The notes beneath the pieces are model-generated. The model had not been told where the DNA came from. It did no database searches and saw only the letters and a list, made by a program, of their open reading frames with translations. This document shows, piece by piece, positions 45,972 through 55,146 of a stretch of 64,000 bases of DNA. Position 1 is the first letter of the stretch. Each line of letters starts with the position of its first letter. The translations under genes were made by a program, and so were the position numbers. This DNA comes from an uncultured Ruminococcus sp. (lineage in GTDB: Bacteria; Bacillota; Clostridia; Oscillospirales; Ruminococcaceae), in the NCBI GenBank assembly GCA_949291125.1, contig CASEUJ010000018.1, positions 62,001-126,000 of the forward strand, read 5' to 3'.

Positions 45972-46106
45972 TGTACTGTCAGAGAGACCGGTTATAATCT
46001 TGCGCAATGCCGGCAGTGCAGTCTGACCCAACTGCCCTCTGCCTGGTTCTCGTTTTTAGAGAACGAGATTATTTTTTTGATAGAATTTATATGGAGGAAT
46101 GAAACT
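45972..46106 (+). promoter_or_regulatory. L13-type ribosomal protein leader with attenuator hairpin
   Basis: The ~135-nt leader starts with a conserved-looking AGAGACCGGTTATAA segment and paired GCCGGCAGT/ACTGCC elements, then TCTCGTT/AACGAGA (46048-46068) followed by seven T (46072-46078), an intrinsic-terminator form. This fits the L13 leader class, where free L13 is thought to repress its own operon. Confidence 0.6.
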
Positions 46107-46535
46107 ATGGCAACAACAATGCCGAAGGTCAATGAGATTGACCGCAAGTGGTATGTGCTGGATGCTGCTGGTAAGCCGCTGGGACGCGTTGCGGCTAAGG
46201 CTGCACATCTGCTCCACGGCAAACACAAGCCGATCTATGCGCCGCATGTGGATTGTGGAGATTATGTCATCATCATTAACTGCGACAAAGCAGTTCTCAC
46301 CGGCAACAAGCTGGAGGACAAGTATTATTACTGGCACACCGGCTGGATCGGCGGTCTGAAGAAGACACAGTATAAAGTTATGATGGAAGAAAAGGCAGAC
46401 CAGGCGATGATGATCGCTGTCAAGGGCATGCTGCCGCATAACACTCAGGGCGCAAACCAGCTCAAGCGTCTGCGTACCTATAAGGGTGCAGAGCACAAGC
46501 AGGCTGCACAGAAGCCGGAAGTTTGTGAGTTTTAA
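46107..46535 (+). CDS. rplM: Ribosomal protein uL13
   Basis: 142-aa 50S subunit protein. Starts MATTMPKVNEIDRKWYVLDA, with GRVAAKAAHLLHGKHKPIY, and the C-terminal GMLPHNTQGANQLKRLR; all normal for L13. ATG 46107 follows GGAGG by 9 nt; the upstream in-frame extension is the leader. Pairs with rpsI 18 nt downstream as in nearly all bacteria. Confidence 0.98.
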   Translation: MATTMPKVNEIDRKWYVLDAAGKPLGRVAAKAAHLLHGKHKPIYAPHVDCGDYVIIINCDKAVLTGNKLEDKYYYWHTGWIGGLKKTQYKVMMEEKADQAMMIAVKGMLPHNTQGANQLKRLRTYKGAEHKQAAQKPEVCEF

Positions 46536-46553
46536 GGGAAAGGAGCAGAAGAT

Positions 46554-46955
46554 ATGTACGAATCGAAAGTAAAATATTACTACGGCACCGGCAGACGGAA
46601 GCACTCAGTCGCAAGAGTTCGTCTGTATCCGGGCAGCGGCAATATCACCATCAACGGCAGAGATATTGACGAATACTTTGGTCTGGACACCCTCAAGCTG
46701 ATCGTGCGTCAGCCGCTGAACTTGACCGAGAATGTAGACAAGATGGATATCATCTGCACCGTTACCGGCGGCGGCGTTACCGGTCAGGCTGGTGCAATCC
46801 GTCACGGCATTTCCCGTGCACTGCTGGTTTATAGTCCGGAACTGCGTCCGGTTCTGAAGAAGGCTGGCTTCCTGACTCGTGACCCGAGAATGAAGGAACG
46901 TAAGAAGTACGGTCTGAAGGCTGCACGTCGCGCACCGCAGTTCTCAAAGAGATAA
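46554..46955 (+). CDS. rpsI: Ribosomal protein uS9
   Basis: 133-aa 30S subunit protein, tail reaching the P-site t[40 protein letters not shown] and the C-terminus RRAPQFSKR (invariant SKR) are all present. AAAGGAG is 8 nt upstream. Co-transcribed with rplM and followed by a terminator. Confidence 0.98.
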   Translation: MYESKVKYYYGTGRRKHSVARVRLYPGSGNITINGRDIDEYFGLDTLKLIVRQPLNLTENVDKMDIICTVTGGGVTGQAGAIRHGISRALLVYSPELRPVLKKAGFLTRDPRMKERKKYGLKAARRAPQFSKR

Positions 46956-47018
46956 CAAAGCTTCCGAAAGGCATCGCATTTTCGGCGATTTCCCAGATAC
47001 AAGCTATTGCAATGTAAG

Positions 47019-47052
47019 ACACTCTGTCGTTTTGGCGGCAGAGTGTTTTTTT
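47019..47052 (+). terminator. Terminator of rplM-rpsI
   Basis: ACACTCTG (47019-47026) and CAGAGTGT (47039-47046), extended by CG/CG inside, then TTTTTTT. Confidence 0.85.
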
Positions 47053-47266
47053 GGGCTGATAGAAAAAATAAACTGTATTGCTTTTATCAAATGGTGGACA
47101 TACCGTATGTCGATGTGGATGACGAGAACTTTACTTTCCAGAAAAAAGCAGCATTGTGAATACTTTGTTCTGCCATCTTTTCGCCTATCTCTCTTTTCTT
47201 ATTGTAACCTATTCAAGAACGATTGCGGCACAACACAATGGAATCATTTGTAGGACGATGCCTTTA

Positions 47267-47295
47267 TTGACAAACAACATATGATATGTTATAAT
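47267..47295 (+). promoter_or_regulatory. Promoter of the teichoic acid cluster
   Basis: TTGACA (47267-47272), 17-nt spacer, TATAAT (47290-47295): full consensus, ~155-nt leader. Confidence 0.88.
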
Positions 47296-47455
47296 TATCA
47301 CAACGATCACACTATGTAATGATTTTGCGCACTTTTTTGTGCACAGTCAAAAATGTAAAAAAGTTATTACAACACCGCACAAAGCCATCTGGTATTCTAT
47401 TTTTGCGGTGTTACCTTATGATTCTAAGAGAAAACGTAAAAATTTGGAGGAAATC

Positions 47456-48178
47456 ATGGTATTTGGTGCGATATTAGCAGGCGGCAAAGGCTCACGTATG
47501 GGAAACTACACCATGCCGAAACAATTTCTGCCCATTAACGGAAAACCGATCATTGTGCATGTCACAGAAAAATTTTTAGTGCATCCCGAAATCGACCGTG
47601 TCGTGATCGGCGTCAATCCCGAATGGCATCAGTATATGGAAGATCTGATCGCAAAATTTTTCCCGGATCAGAAAAATCTGATCTTAGTCGACGGCGGCGC
47701 CGACCGAAACAGCACGATCTATAATGTCATCTGTGAGATTCGCAAGATCCACCATGACGACGACGATGTCATTGTGACGCATGATGCGGTGCGGCCGTTT
47801 GTGACAATGAAGATGATCTCAGAAAATATTGCGCTTGCATCAAAATACGGCGTGTGCGATACGGTAATTTCTGCAACGGATACGATCGTCTATTCGGACA
47901 ATCATGAGTATATCACCGATATCCCGATCCGCAGCAACACATATCAAGGACAGACCCCACAGAGTTTCCGGATCAAACTATTCGAAGAAGTTTACAGCCA
48001 AATGACAGAAGAAGAACTGAACATCGTCACAGACGCATGTAAAATGTTTATGCTCAAAGGACACAAAGTTTATCTGGCAAAGGGACACGTTTCAAACATT
48101 AAAATCACCTATTCAGATGACTATAAGACAGCACAGTATATGCTCGGAAATATGACAGGAGAAGAAACGCATGATTAA
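47456..48178 (+). CDS. tarI: Ribitol-5-phosphate cytidylyltransferase
   Basis: 240-aa IspD-like cytidylyltransferase making CDP-ribitol for wall teichoic acid. LAGGKGSRMG is the CTP loop, MPKQFLPINGKPII the second family motif, and VTHDAVRPFV the metal site. The call of TarI over IspD rests on the next gene being a TarJ reductase. ATG 47456 follows GGAGG by 5 nt; the frame upstream is leader. Overlaps tarJ by 8 nt. Confidence 0.93.
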   Translation: MVFGAILAGGKGSRMGNYTMPKQFLPINGKPIIVHVTEKFLVHPEIDRVVIGVNPEWHQYMEDLIAKFFPDQKNLILVDGGADRNSTIYNVICEIRKIHHDDDDVIVTHDAVRPFVTMKMISENIALASKYGVCDTVISATDTIVYSDNHEYITDIPIRSNTYQGQTPQSFRIKLFEEVYSQMTEEELNIVTDACKMFMLKGHKVYLAKGHVSNIKITYSDDYKTAQYMLGNMTGEETHD

Positions 48179-49193
48179 TCACTTGTATCGGCTGACCAGC
48201 CCTTTCCTGGTAGAACGCTGTTGCGAGACATTGGATCTTTCTGATGGCGACCGCATCATTGTCCAGCCAAAGCGCCTTTCTATCTGTAAGGCAGATATGC
48301 GGTATTATTTCGGACAGCGTGATCCAGAGGTTCTCAAAAAACGGCTGCCAATGGCACTGATCCATGAGGCATGCGGAGAAGTACTGTATGATCCGAAGGG
48401 CATTTTCCCGACGCACAGCAAAGTTGTACTCCTGCCAAATGAGGGCGGCAATGATTCATTTTATCTGGAAAATTACCGGCTCGATTCGGTCTTTCGTTCC
48501 AGCCGTGCAGATGGATTTATGCAAGAACTGGTTTCGCTCGATCCAGCGCATCTCGTCACATATCAAAAAGAAAATTATGACGATGTCTTCGCTTTCACGG
48601 AGTTTATCAGCGTCGGCGTACACGCGGTTCATGGCTTTCTGGATATTTCTCACCCTAGACGCGACCGGATCTGTGTCTTTGGAGATGGTGCGTTGTCCTA
48701 TGTGGTATGCAGCGTATTGAAAAAAATGCTGCCAAAGACGAAAATCGCCGTCATGGGAAAGCATCCATCCAAACTGCAATATTTTAACTTTGTTGATGAA
48801 ACATATAACATCAATTATCAACGCGATCTCCCCATATTTGACCATGCATTTGAATGCACCGGCGGCGCAGGCTGTACCAAGGCGATCGATCAGATCATTG
48901 ATATCATTGCGCCACAGGGCACGATCATGCTGCTCGGCGTCAGTGAAGAACCCGTGCCGATCAATACGCGTATGGTGCTTGAAAAAGGACTGACAATGCT
49001 CGGACGCAGCCGTTCGGGGAGAAGCGACTTTGAGGACGCCGTCAATCTGCTTGAAACAGATCGCGCCTTTGCATCTCGTATGAAACACATGGTTTCGGAA
49101 CGCGTGGATGTGAATTCGATCAATGATATCAGCAAGGCATTTGATCTGGCAAAAACTGCTGATTTCAAAGTAATCATGAATTGGTGCATGTGA
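48171..49193 (+). CDS. tarJ: Ribulose-5-phosphate reductase
   Basis: 340-aa zinc alcohol dehydrogenase-like enzyme reducing ribulose 5-phosphate to ribitol 5-phosphate with NADPH. Strong match to TarJ layout: MINHLYRLTSPF at the start, SICKADMRYYFGQRDPEVL, LIHEACGEVL (His/Glu metal site), VFGDGALSYVV nucleotide fold, DHAFECTGG, LLGVSEEPVPINTRMVLEKG. Translationally coupled to tarI. It works with TarI to give CDP-ribitol. Confidence 0.93.
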   Translation: MINHLYRLTSPFLVERCCETLDLSDGDRIIVQPKRLSICKADMRYYFGQRDPEVLKKRLPMALIHEACGEVLYDPKGIFPTHSKVVLLPNEGGNDSFYLENYRLDSVFRSSRADGFMQELVSLDPAHLVTYQKENYDDVFAFTEFISVGVHAVHGFLDISHPRRDRICVFGDGALSYVVCSVLKKMLPKTKIAVMGKHPSKLQYFNFVDETYNINYQRDLPIFDHAFECTGGAGCTKAIDQIIDIIAPQGTIMLLGVSEEPVPINTRMVLEKGLTMLGRSRSGRSDFEDAVNLLETDRAFASRMKHMVSERVDVNSINDISKAFDLAKTADFKVIMNWCM

Positions 49194-49195
49194 CG

Positions 49196-51403
49196 ATGTT
49201 TACCGCACAGGAACGCGCATTTCTGACACGGGAACTCATTTATTTTTACCGCAGCGGTGTGCTTGGACTCTCCTCCCTTTCAAAAGGGCTGTGGCATTTG
49301 TGCCGGCGCAGAAAAAATACCCGATCCAGCCGCACACAGACGTATATTGATCTCTATACCAACCCTTCGGCAGCCATCGCGGCGCTATACGAAAATGCAG
49401 AGCTCTCGTTCGGGACATGGAAAAAATGCGCAGTCGCATGGCTGAAATTCTGCATCCGCCGCAATCGGATTCCCCGGGATCTGAGCGGCACCCCCTATCC
49501 ATTCTTTTACGCGGAATTTCTGGATCATTTTGAAGCCGCATTTGCAGCACAACAGCCGCCGGATGAAACTGTTCAGCGTGACTTTTTGCGGGTGTGCGCG
49601 GCAAGAGCAGAATCAAAATTCTTTTTTCCCATGTTTCTCTCCACGGCGCAGAGCGACAAATGGAAAGATCGCTTTCTGCATCTTCTAGCACAGGTGGAAC
49701 TCCCACAGCTGTTAACATGTGACATTCCGCCGGTATTTCGCCGCTATTTTCTTGCCATGCGGATCAACGGTCAACTGACTTCACTACACACCGGACACGA
49801 TGGTATTGCCGTCTATGCCGGTCAGACGCAGATTTTACAGGAATCCGCGATCCGGATCGTTTTTCACACAATCCGGCTACAAGAGTCCGTTTTTCGGCTC
49901 TCAGCGATCGTAAAAGCAGGCGCATTTCAATATATGGGCATTCCAAAACTATATGCAATTTGTAACAGAAAAAAACGCATAGAGCTCTCACTGTCCGAAT
50001 CGTGTACAAGCTATGATCAATCATTCGAAAAAACGGCATTATATTTCGCATTCCGCTTTTCTTGTGATCCGGCACAAGTACGAACACTTTCATTCCAAGC
50101 CATTCTTTGCGGCGTTTCCTGTCCGGTGCAGTGCGAATTTGCACAAGGCACGCCGCTTTCCGGTGCATACCATAGTTTTATCCGCGAAAGAATACAGATC
50201 TCATTTGTGGAAAACCGCTTTACGCTTACCGCTGTCTCTCCGCAGGCACAAATGGAATTTCAACGGGAACGGCTTGCACTCCTGCCAAAACGCAGCGAAA
50301 CATATCTCATCCGAACCAAAGTCGCTGCACTTGAACAGGAGCACACCCGCATCTGGCTCTATTCTGACTATGTTTCTGTATCAGAAGACAACGGATTATA
50401 TCAGTTTTTGCATGATATCGAAAATCGCGACGGCATCATGCGTTATTATATATCCGGTAGGTCGGATACAGCACATCATCCGCTAATCCCGGAACATCAC
50501 CGCACACAGATTGTGCCATTTGGCTCATTACAACATAAGATCTATTTCCTTGCAGCCGAAAAGATCCTTGCGGCATTTGTGGATGCACCGCAAAGTCTCA
50601 TTCCATTTTCGCCCGAAGCATTCACAGATCTATCCGATCTCTATCATGCCCAGATCATTTATTTGCAGCATGGAATCCTCCATGCACACATCCCATGGCG
50701 CTATGCACCGGTTTCACCACATTTTCATGCGGATCAGATCGTCATTTCTTCTGCATTTGAGCGCAGAAATATGATAGAAACTTACCATTTTTCAGAAGAT
50801 CAGCTGATCGCGGTTGGAATGCCGCGATATGATGTAATCGTGCGCAAGCGTGCCAATCAAGGAAAGATCTTATTTGCGCCTTCATGGCGTGCACATGTAC
50901 AAGATGTCACACAAACCGCATTCTGGGATGGCATCATACAATTGGTGCAATCGCCGCAGCTACACGCATTTTTAGAAGAACACGATCTATTGTTTGAACT
51001 CAAGCTTCACCCGATGCTGGCGCAGTATGGCGCACAGTTCGCGAGTGAAAGTTCCCGTGTACAGCTGAAAACCGACACCGTACATCCGGAAGAATACGAT
51101 TTGTTTCTGACAGACTTTTCTTCCTACGTATTTGACTTTGTTTATCTGTCCATTCCGGTCATTTACTATTTCCCGGATGTAGCAGACTTTATCGCAGGCA
51201 GGTATCAATACCGGCAGCTGGATCTGCCGCTGGAACAAGGATTCGGAAGACTGCTAACGCAGCCGGATGCGGCAGTGGATGAGATCATCCGCATTGCGAA
51301 AAATCATTTTGTTCCTGATCCTGTATATCAAAAGCGGATGCAGGAATTCTTTCTGCCTTTGCATGACTGCCGCGAACAGTTGTATCGCCGGCTGATCCAA
51401 TGA
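49196..51403 (+). CDS. CDP-polyol phosphotransferase (TagF/TarF-like)
   Basis: 735-aa enzyme predicted to transfer polyol phosphate units onto a lipid-linked teichoic acid precursor at the membrane. The C-terminal ~400 residues are a Glyphos_transf domain: LQHGILHAHIPW, GMPRYD, FAPSWRAH, FELKLHPM and TDFSSYVFDFVYLSIPVIYY, with the conserved His residues. The N-terminal ~330 residues are unrecognised, with a basic amphipathic start. ATG 49196 sits 2 nt after the tarJ stop and has no good site, so re-initiation is likely. No glycosyltransferase domain. Confidence 0.85.
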   Translation: MFTAQERAFLTRELIYFYRSGVLGLSSLSKGLWHLCRRRKNTRSSRTQTYIDLYTNPSAAIAALYENAELSFGTWKKCAVAWLKFCIRRNRIPRDLSGTPYPFFYAEFLDHFEAAFAAQQPPDETVQRDFLRVCAARAESKFFFPMFLSTAQSDKWKDRFLHLLAQVELPQLLTCDIPPVFRRYFLAMRINGQLTSLHTGHDGIAVYAGQTQILQESAIRIVFHTIRLQESVFRLSAIVKAGAFQYMGIPKLYAICNRKKRIELSLSESCTSYDQSFEKTALYFAFRFSCDPAQVRTLSFQAILCGVSCPVQCEFAQGTPLSGAYHSFIRERIQISFVENRFTLTAVSPQAQMEFQRERLALLPKRSETYLIRTKVAALEQEHTRIWLYSDYVSVSEDNGLYQFLHDIENRDGIMRYYISGRSDTAHHPLIPEHHRTQIVPFGSLQHKIYFLAAEKILAAFVDAPQSLIPFSPEAFTDLSDLYHAQIIYLQHGILHAHIPWRYAPVSPHFHADQIVISSAFERRNMIETYHFSEDQLIAVGMPRYDVIVRKRANQGKILFAPSWRAHVQDVTQTAFWDGIIQLVQSPQLHAFLEEHDLLFELKLHPMLAQYGAQFASESSRVQLKTDTVHPEEYDLFLTDFSSYVFDFVYLSIPVIYYFPDVADFIAGRYQYRQLDLPLEQGFGRLLTQPDAAVDEIIRIAKNHFVPDPVYQKRMQEFFLPLHDCREQLYRRLIQ

Positions 51404-51418
51404 GGAGGTTCTGATATT

Positions 51419-53422
51419 TTGGAATTCACCAATGAAACCATAGATGAAAAATTACTGGAAAAACAGCAGAAAATCCAGGCACAGATGCAAGCGCGACATG
51501 AGGCTATACAGAAAATGCACAAGCTCGGTCAACCATTTGCAGAAATCACAGAGATCACATTCAAGCGCATTATTCTGCACATCCATGGAAAACTACACCA
51601 CCTTGATCCTTCAAAGCAATATGGAATCCGGTTCGTTACACCCGAACGGGATCGGATGTTCTATCCGGATCATTTTAATGTAACAGCGGACGGCACATTT
51701 TCGCTCTCTTTGAACATTATGTGCTCCAATGATGAACAGCCACTGCAAAATGGCAGATATAGTCTGGTGCTCTTTGAAATCTATTCCGGGCATCGTGATG
51801 AGATCGGCGCTGTGCAAACCCATCAAAATGCCATTTCGAGATATGGGACCAATCTTTATCGCGAAGAATTTGACAATACTGGTCATGTAAAACAACGGCA
51901 ATTTTTGACGCATGAATATCCGGCTTACCTCCATGAGGCACTATGTCATCTGTGCGACAATACGGCAGAAAATCCATGGAACTTCAAGGTAAACAAAACG
52001 AAAGTCAGCTGGCTGCGCGTAGTATCCCAAGAGGATATGGACAACGCCCAATACTATCTTGACGTCAACTATAAGCCCTATGCCAATTACGGCGTGTTAT
52101 TCCTTCACCACCGACAGAGATGGGAAACGTGTAAAAAATTCTTCATCACTGCCAAGCAGAATCTGGCAAAAGATGTATCCGATCTCAAGCTATTCGTCAT
52201 GAAAGCTCTCAACCGTCTATTCCGTAAATTCGCCAAGCGAAAAGGCAACATAATTCTGTTTTGTTCTGCATCACGCGCAGAAATCGGCGGCAATGAAAAA
52301 TTCATCTATGACCGCATGATTGAACGTGGATTAGATCAGAAGTTCCAATTCCGCTTTGACTTCAAGGCAAGCATCACAACAAACCGCTCTATTTGGCAGA
52401 TGATCCGATTTGACTATTATCTCGCAACCTCTGATGTAATCGTACTCGATGACTATTACCCGATCATTTATGATATGGACTATGACCCCAGTGTCAAGGT
52501 GGTGCAGGTATGGCACGCATGCGGTGCATTCAAAACAGTTGGGTTCGAACGTATCGGCAAAAAAGATGCTCCGCATTTCAACTCCAAGACGCATAAATGT
52601 TATACGCATGTGATCGTCAGCTCGGAAATTTCTGCGCGGCACAATGCTGAGGCATTTTGCATCTCAGAACGCAAATTTTATATCACCGGCATCCCGCGCA
52701 CCGATCTGTTTTTTGACAAAACATATCAAAAGGAAACGACTGAAAAAATGTATGAAGCGTTTCCTGCATGCAGGGGCAAAAACAAAGTCTATTTGTATGC
52801 TCCGACATTCCGCGGTGCAAATGCCAACGATGCAACTTTCCCGTTCGGTATGATCGATTTGGAAAAATGGGGTAAGCTGCTTGAAGAGGAAAACTCTGTT
52901 CTGATCATCAAAATGCACCCCTTTGTGACCAGACGCGTTGATATTCCAAAACAATATCAGAACAGAATTTTTGACGCCGCCAATTATCGTGAAGTCAATG
53001 ATATTCTGTTTATCGCCGACGTTCTGATTACGGACTATTCCTCTGTGATTTACGAAATGTCGCTTCTGAATAAGCCGATGATTTTTTATGCATTTGATCA
53101 ACATTCCTACGAAGATTCCCGTGACTTCTACGAACCATATGAAGATACAGTACCGGGCAAGATTGTACATGACTTTGACGATCTGCTCGAGAGCCTACGC
53201 AATGACGATTATGAATTCGAGAAAATGGACGAGTTTGTCAAGAAAAATTTTTCACACACCGACGGCAAGTCTACCGACCGTGTGATCGATCAGGTCTTTT
53301 TAGATATTCCGGCAGACGACACCCATCGGGAAGAAGTCGATATGACAGGCAGGGAGAAACTTACTATCCAGCAAAACAAAGGTGATGAAAATATTTCACA
53401 AAAAATGATCTGCAGCATATAA
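51419..53422 (+). CDS. Poly(ribitol/glycerol-phosphate) polymerase (TarL/TagF-like)
   Basis: 667-aa teichoic acid polymerase-like protein. N-terminal coiled-coil helix (residues ~5-35), a beta-rich region to ~230, then a Glyphos_transf domain: VVQVWHACGAFKTVG, GIPRTDLF, YAPTFRG, IIKMHPF, and ITDYSSVIYEMSLLNKPMIFYA. VWH.CGAFK is the TagF/TarL catalytic form, so this is the likelier chain-extending enzyme. Starts at TTG 51419, 10 nt after GAGGAGG; no ATG fits. Last gene of the tar operon. Confidence 0.87.
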   Translation: MEFTNETIDEKLLEKQQKIQAQMQARHEAIQKMHKLGQPFAEITEITFKRIILHIHGKLHHLDPSKQYGIRFVTPERDRMFYPDHFNVTADGTFSLSLNIMCSNDEQPLQNGRYSLVLFEIYSGHRDEIGAVQTHQNAISRYGTNLYREEFDNTGHVKQRQFLTHEYPAYLHEALCHLCDNTAENPWNFKVNKTKVSWLRVVSQEDMDNAQYYLDVNYKPYANYGVLFLHHRQRWETCKKFFITAKQNLAKDVSDLKLFVMKALNRLFRKFAKRKGNIILFCSASRAEIGGNEKFIYDRMIERGLDQKFQFRFDFKASITTNRSIWQMIRFDYYLATSDVIVLDDYYPIIYDMDYDPSVKVVQVWHACGAFKTVGFERIGKKDAPHFNSKTHKCYTHVIVSSEISARHNAEAFCISERKFYITGIPRTDLFFDKTYQKETTEKMYEAFPACRGKNKVYLYAPTFRGANANDATFPFGMIDLEKWGKLLEEENSVLIIKMHPFVTRRVDIPKQYQNRIFDAANYREVNDILFIADVLITDYSSVIYEMSLLNKPMIFYAFDQHSYEDSRDFYEPYEDTVPGKIVHDFDDLLESLRNDDYEFEKMDEFVKKNFSHTDGKSTDRVIDQVFLDIPADDTHREEVDMTGREKLTIQQNKGDENISQKMICSI

Positions 53423-53456
53423 TATAATAAAATAAAGCACACTTCCATATAACTTT

Positions 53457-53498
53457 GCCCTGCCTTGGTATCGTAGTAATACCAAGGCAGGGCGTTTT
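53457..53498 (+). terminator. Terminator of the teichoic acid operon
   Basis: Perfect 15-bp stem GCCCTGCCTTGGTAT (53457-53471) and complement (53479-53493) followed by GTTTTC. Confidence 0.88.
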
Positions 53499-53584
53499 CT
53501 CTGTAATTCGTTTTTGTTGGACTTATCTTCACTGCTTTGTGCGATATATTCATCAGTCACAATGCAGCAACGATACAGTCAATC

Positions 53585-54277
53585 TTACCCTAAGATTCCG
53601 AATGTTCCATCTTCGGATTCGACTACCAGAATCTCAAGCTGACTCATCAGTGTAATAGTATTTCCATCGCCGTCTTCTCCGAGCATCGTCAGCGCGATGT
53701 CATAGATGGCGTTAGAATGTGTTTCCAGTTCTGTGACAAAATCATCGCCCAGTGCCTGAGCATAGGCATCGAGATAATCACCGACAAAGTCCGTTCCTTC
53801 ATCATATTCATCCGCAAGTGCCTCTTCTGCCAGCGACATGCTGATCGATGTAATGGTATAATCCTCAGTGCCGGCATAATTCACCAGTGCCTGATGATAT
53901 TGTTCAAAATCTACTTCAATGCCGTAGCCATACTGTTCCTGCAACAGCGCATCCATAGCCTCGCGATAAATCGGATTGATCTGTGCCAAATAGAGATCAT
54001 AATCCTGACTGTCGATGGCATAGAAATACATAGCGATCGTATTCGCGAGTTCGGATGGGATCTCCTCATCGAATGAAAGCTGATACGGCGTTTTATTTTC
54101 AAGCGATGTAGTGCCCGAAGCAACTGCGGTGTTGCTATCAGTATCATCTGTGCTTTCTGTCATGCTTGTTTCCGCGGCGGAATCCGATGTAGACGATTCG
54201 TCATTCCCACACCCGACACATGCGCCAAGCATTCCGAGCGCGAGTAAAAGTGCAGCCGTAGCTTTCCATTTTTTCAT
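53585..54277 (-). CDS. Lipoprotein of unknown function
   Basis: 230-aa lipoprotein: signal segment ATAALLLALGML then LGAC (best lipobox, Cys ~20; a second Cys follows in VGC). After a Ser/Thr/Asp linker, residues ~65-225 are an acidic helical domain (DYDLYLAQINPIYREAMD, YTITSISMSL) reminiscent of Clostridia lipoproteins with an NTF2/DUF5105-like fold, though I cannot assign one. It lies 22 nt after the LRR lipoprotein gene and is probably co-transcribed. Confidence 0.78.
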   Translation of the reverse strand: MKKWKATAALLLALGMLGACVGCGNDESSTSDSAAETSMTESTDDTDSNTAVASGTTSLENKTPYQLSFDEEIPSELANTIAMYFYAIDSQDYDLYLAQINPIYREAMDALLQEQYGYGIEVDFEQYHQALVNYAGTEDYTITSISMSLAEEALADEYDEGTDFVGDYLDAYAQALGDDFVTELETHSNAIYDIALTMLGEDGDGNTITLMSQLEILVVESEDGTFGILG

Positions 54278-54299
54278 ATTTGATCACAGTCCCTTCGCA

Positions 54300-54986
54300 T
54301 TACGAGATTTCTTGTACAGTAAATCCATTTTCCTGTGCCCATGTCTCGATCGCGGCGCCAGCCGGACAGAGGATCATCGTATCGAGCGGCTCACTGCCCT
54401 CGATCAGTCCCCAACGGTCATATTCAAGCGATGGATTCCAGATAATGAGCTGTGCCATTGCAGTACACCCGGTAAATGCCTCTTCCTGTACCACCGAAAC
54501 CGTCTCGGAAAGCTCAATGCTTGTCAGCGAAGTGCAACTTGCAAATGCCGCACGACTGATCTGAGAAACGGTCGTCGGGATCGTGATGTCAGTCAGCGAA
54601 GAACAATCCATAAATGCGCCCTCGCCGATTGCTGTGATCCCTTCCGGGAGTACGACGCTTGTGATATCCCAATTTGCCTCAAAGGCATGATTCGCGATTT
54701 CCGATACGATATAGCCATCGAGCGTTGCAGGCACCTCAAGACTTTTTTCTTCGCCGGTATAGCCGGTAATGGAGATCGTACCATCATCGTTGACTTCGTA
54801 TGTATAGCTGCCGTCAGCAGCCACACTCTCTTCGGTCGAAGTTTCCACTGCTGCTGTACTGGTCATCTCGTTCGTTGCAACAGAAGAATCTGCTTGGCTG
54901 GTTTCCTGGTTAGAACAGCCGGTCTGTAATGTGAACGCAGCGGTCAGAAGTGCCGCCCAGAGTGCTTTTTTCCAAAAATGTTTCAT
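54300..54986 (-). CDS. BspA-type leucine-rich-repeat lipoprotein
   Basis: 228-aa surface protein. Signal region ends LQTGC; Ser/Thr linker; then four LRR_5 repeats (~70-190) with the pattern ITAIGEGAFMDCSSLTDITI P. The N-terminal part of the repeat domain (YEVNDDGTISITGYTGEEKSLEVP) is shared with the tandem LRR proteins at 59-64 kb. LRR_5 proteins bind host or plant polymers or other cells. Start at 54986: AGAGGA is 9 nt upstream, two earlier ATGs are closer to it. Confidence 0.85.
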   Translation of the reverse strand: MKHFWKKALWAALLTAAFTLQTGCSNQETSQADSSVATNEMTSTAAVETSTEESVAADGSYTYEVNDDGTISITGYTGEEKSLEVPATLDGYIVSEIANHAFEANWDITSVVLPEGITAIGEGAFMDCSSLTDITIPTTVSQISRAAFASCTSLTSIELSETVSVVQEEAFTGCTAMAQLIIWNPSLEYDRWGLIEGSEPLDTMILCPAGAAIETWAQENGFTVQEIS

Positions 54987-55084
54987 CTTCATCATTCCTC
55001 TCTGATTGTGGGATTGACCCCATTGGCAATCGGCAGATCTTTTCAACATGGTTGTGAATCGATCCTATGGGGGAGTATGCTTGG

Positions 55085-55116
55085 GTTTCGATCCAGAGAT
55101 CCTACTGGATCGAAAC
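55085..55116. repeat. Perfect inverted repeat downstream of typA
   Basis: GTTTCGATCCAG (55085-55096) and CTGGATCGAAAC (55105-55116), 8-nt loop. No T-run follows on either side, so a terminator role is uncertain. Confidence 0.5.
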
Positions 55117-55146
55117 AGAACAAAAAACCATGTCTGCGGTCTATTT

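Larger units (their letters stand above)
46956..47455. other. Intergenic region between rpsI and tarI
   Basis: Holds the rpsI terminator (47019-47052), the tarI promoter (47267-47295) and a leader hairpin AACACCGCA/TGCGGTGTT (47371-47379, 47404-47412). The stretch 47053-47260 shows nothing I can support. Confidence 0.6.

Noticed and set aside
47032..47253. 73-aa plus-strand ORF after rpsI
   Set aside because: Starts inside the rpsI terminator, lacks a ribosome binding site, and is rich in Phe/Cys/Ser as in random AT-rich DNA.
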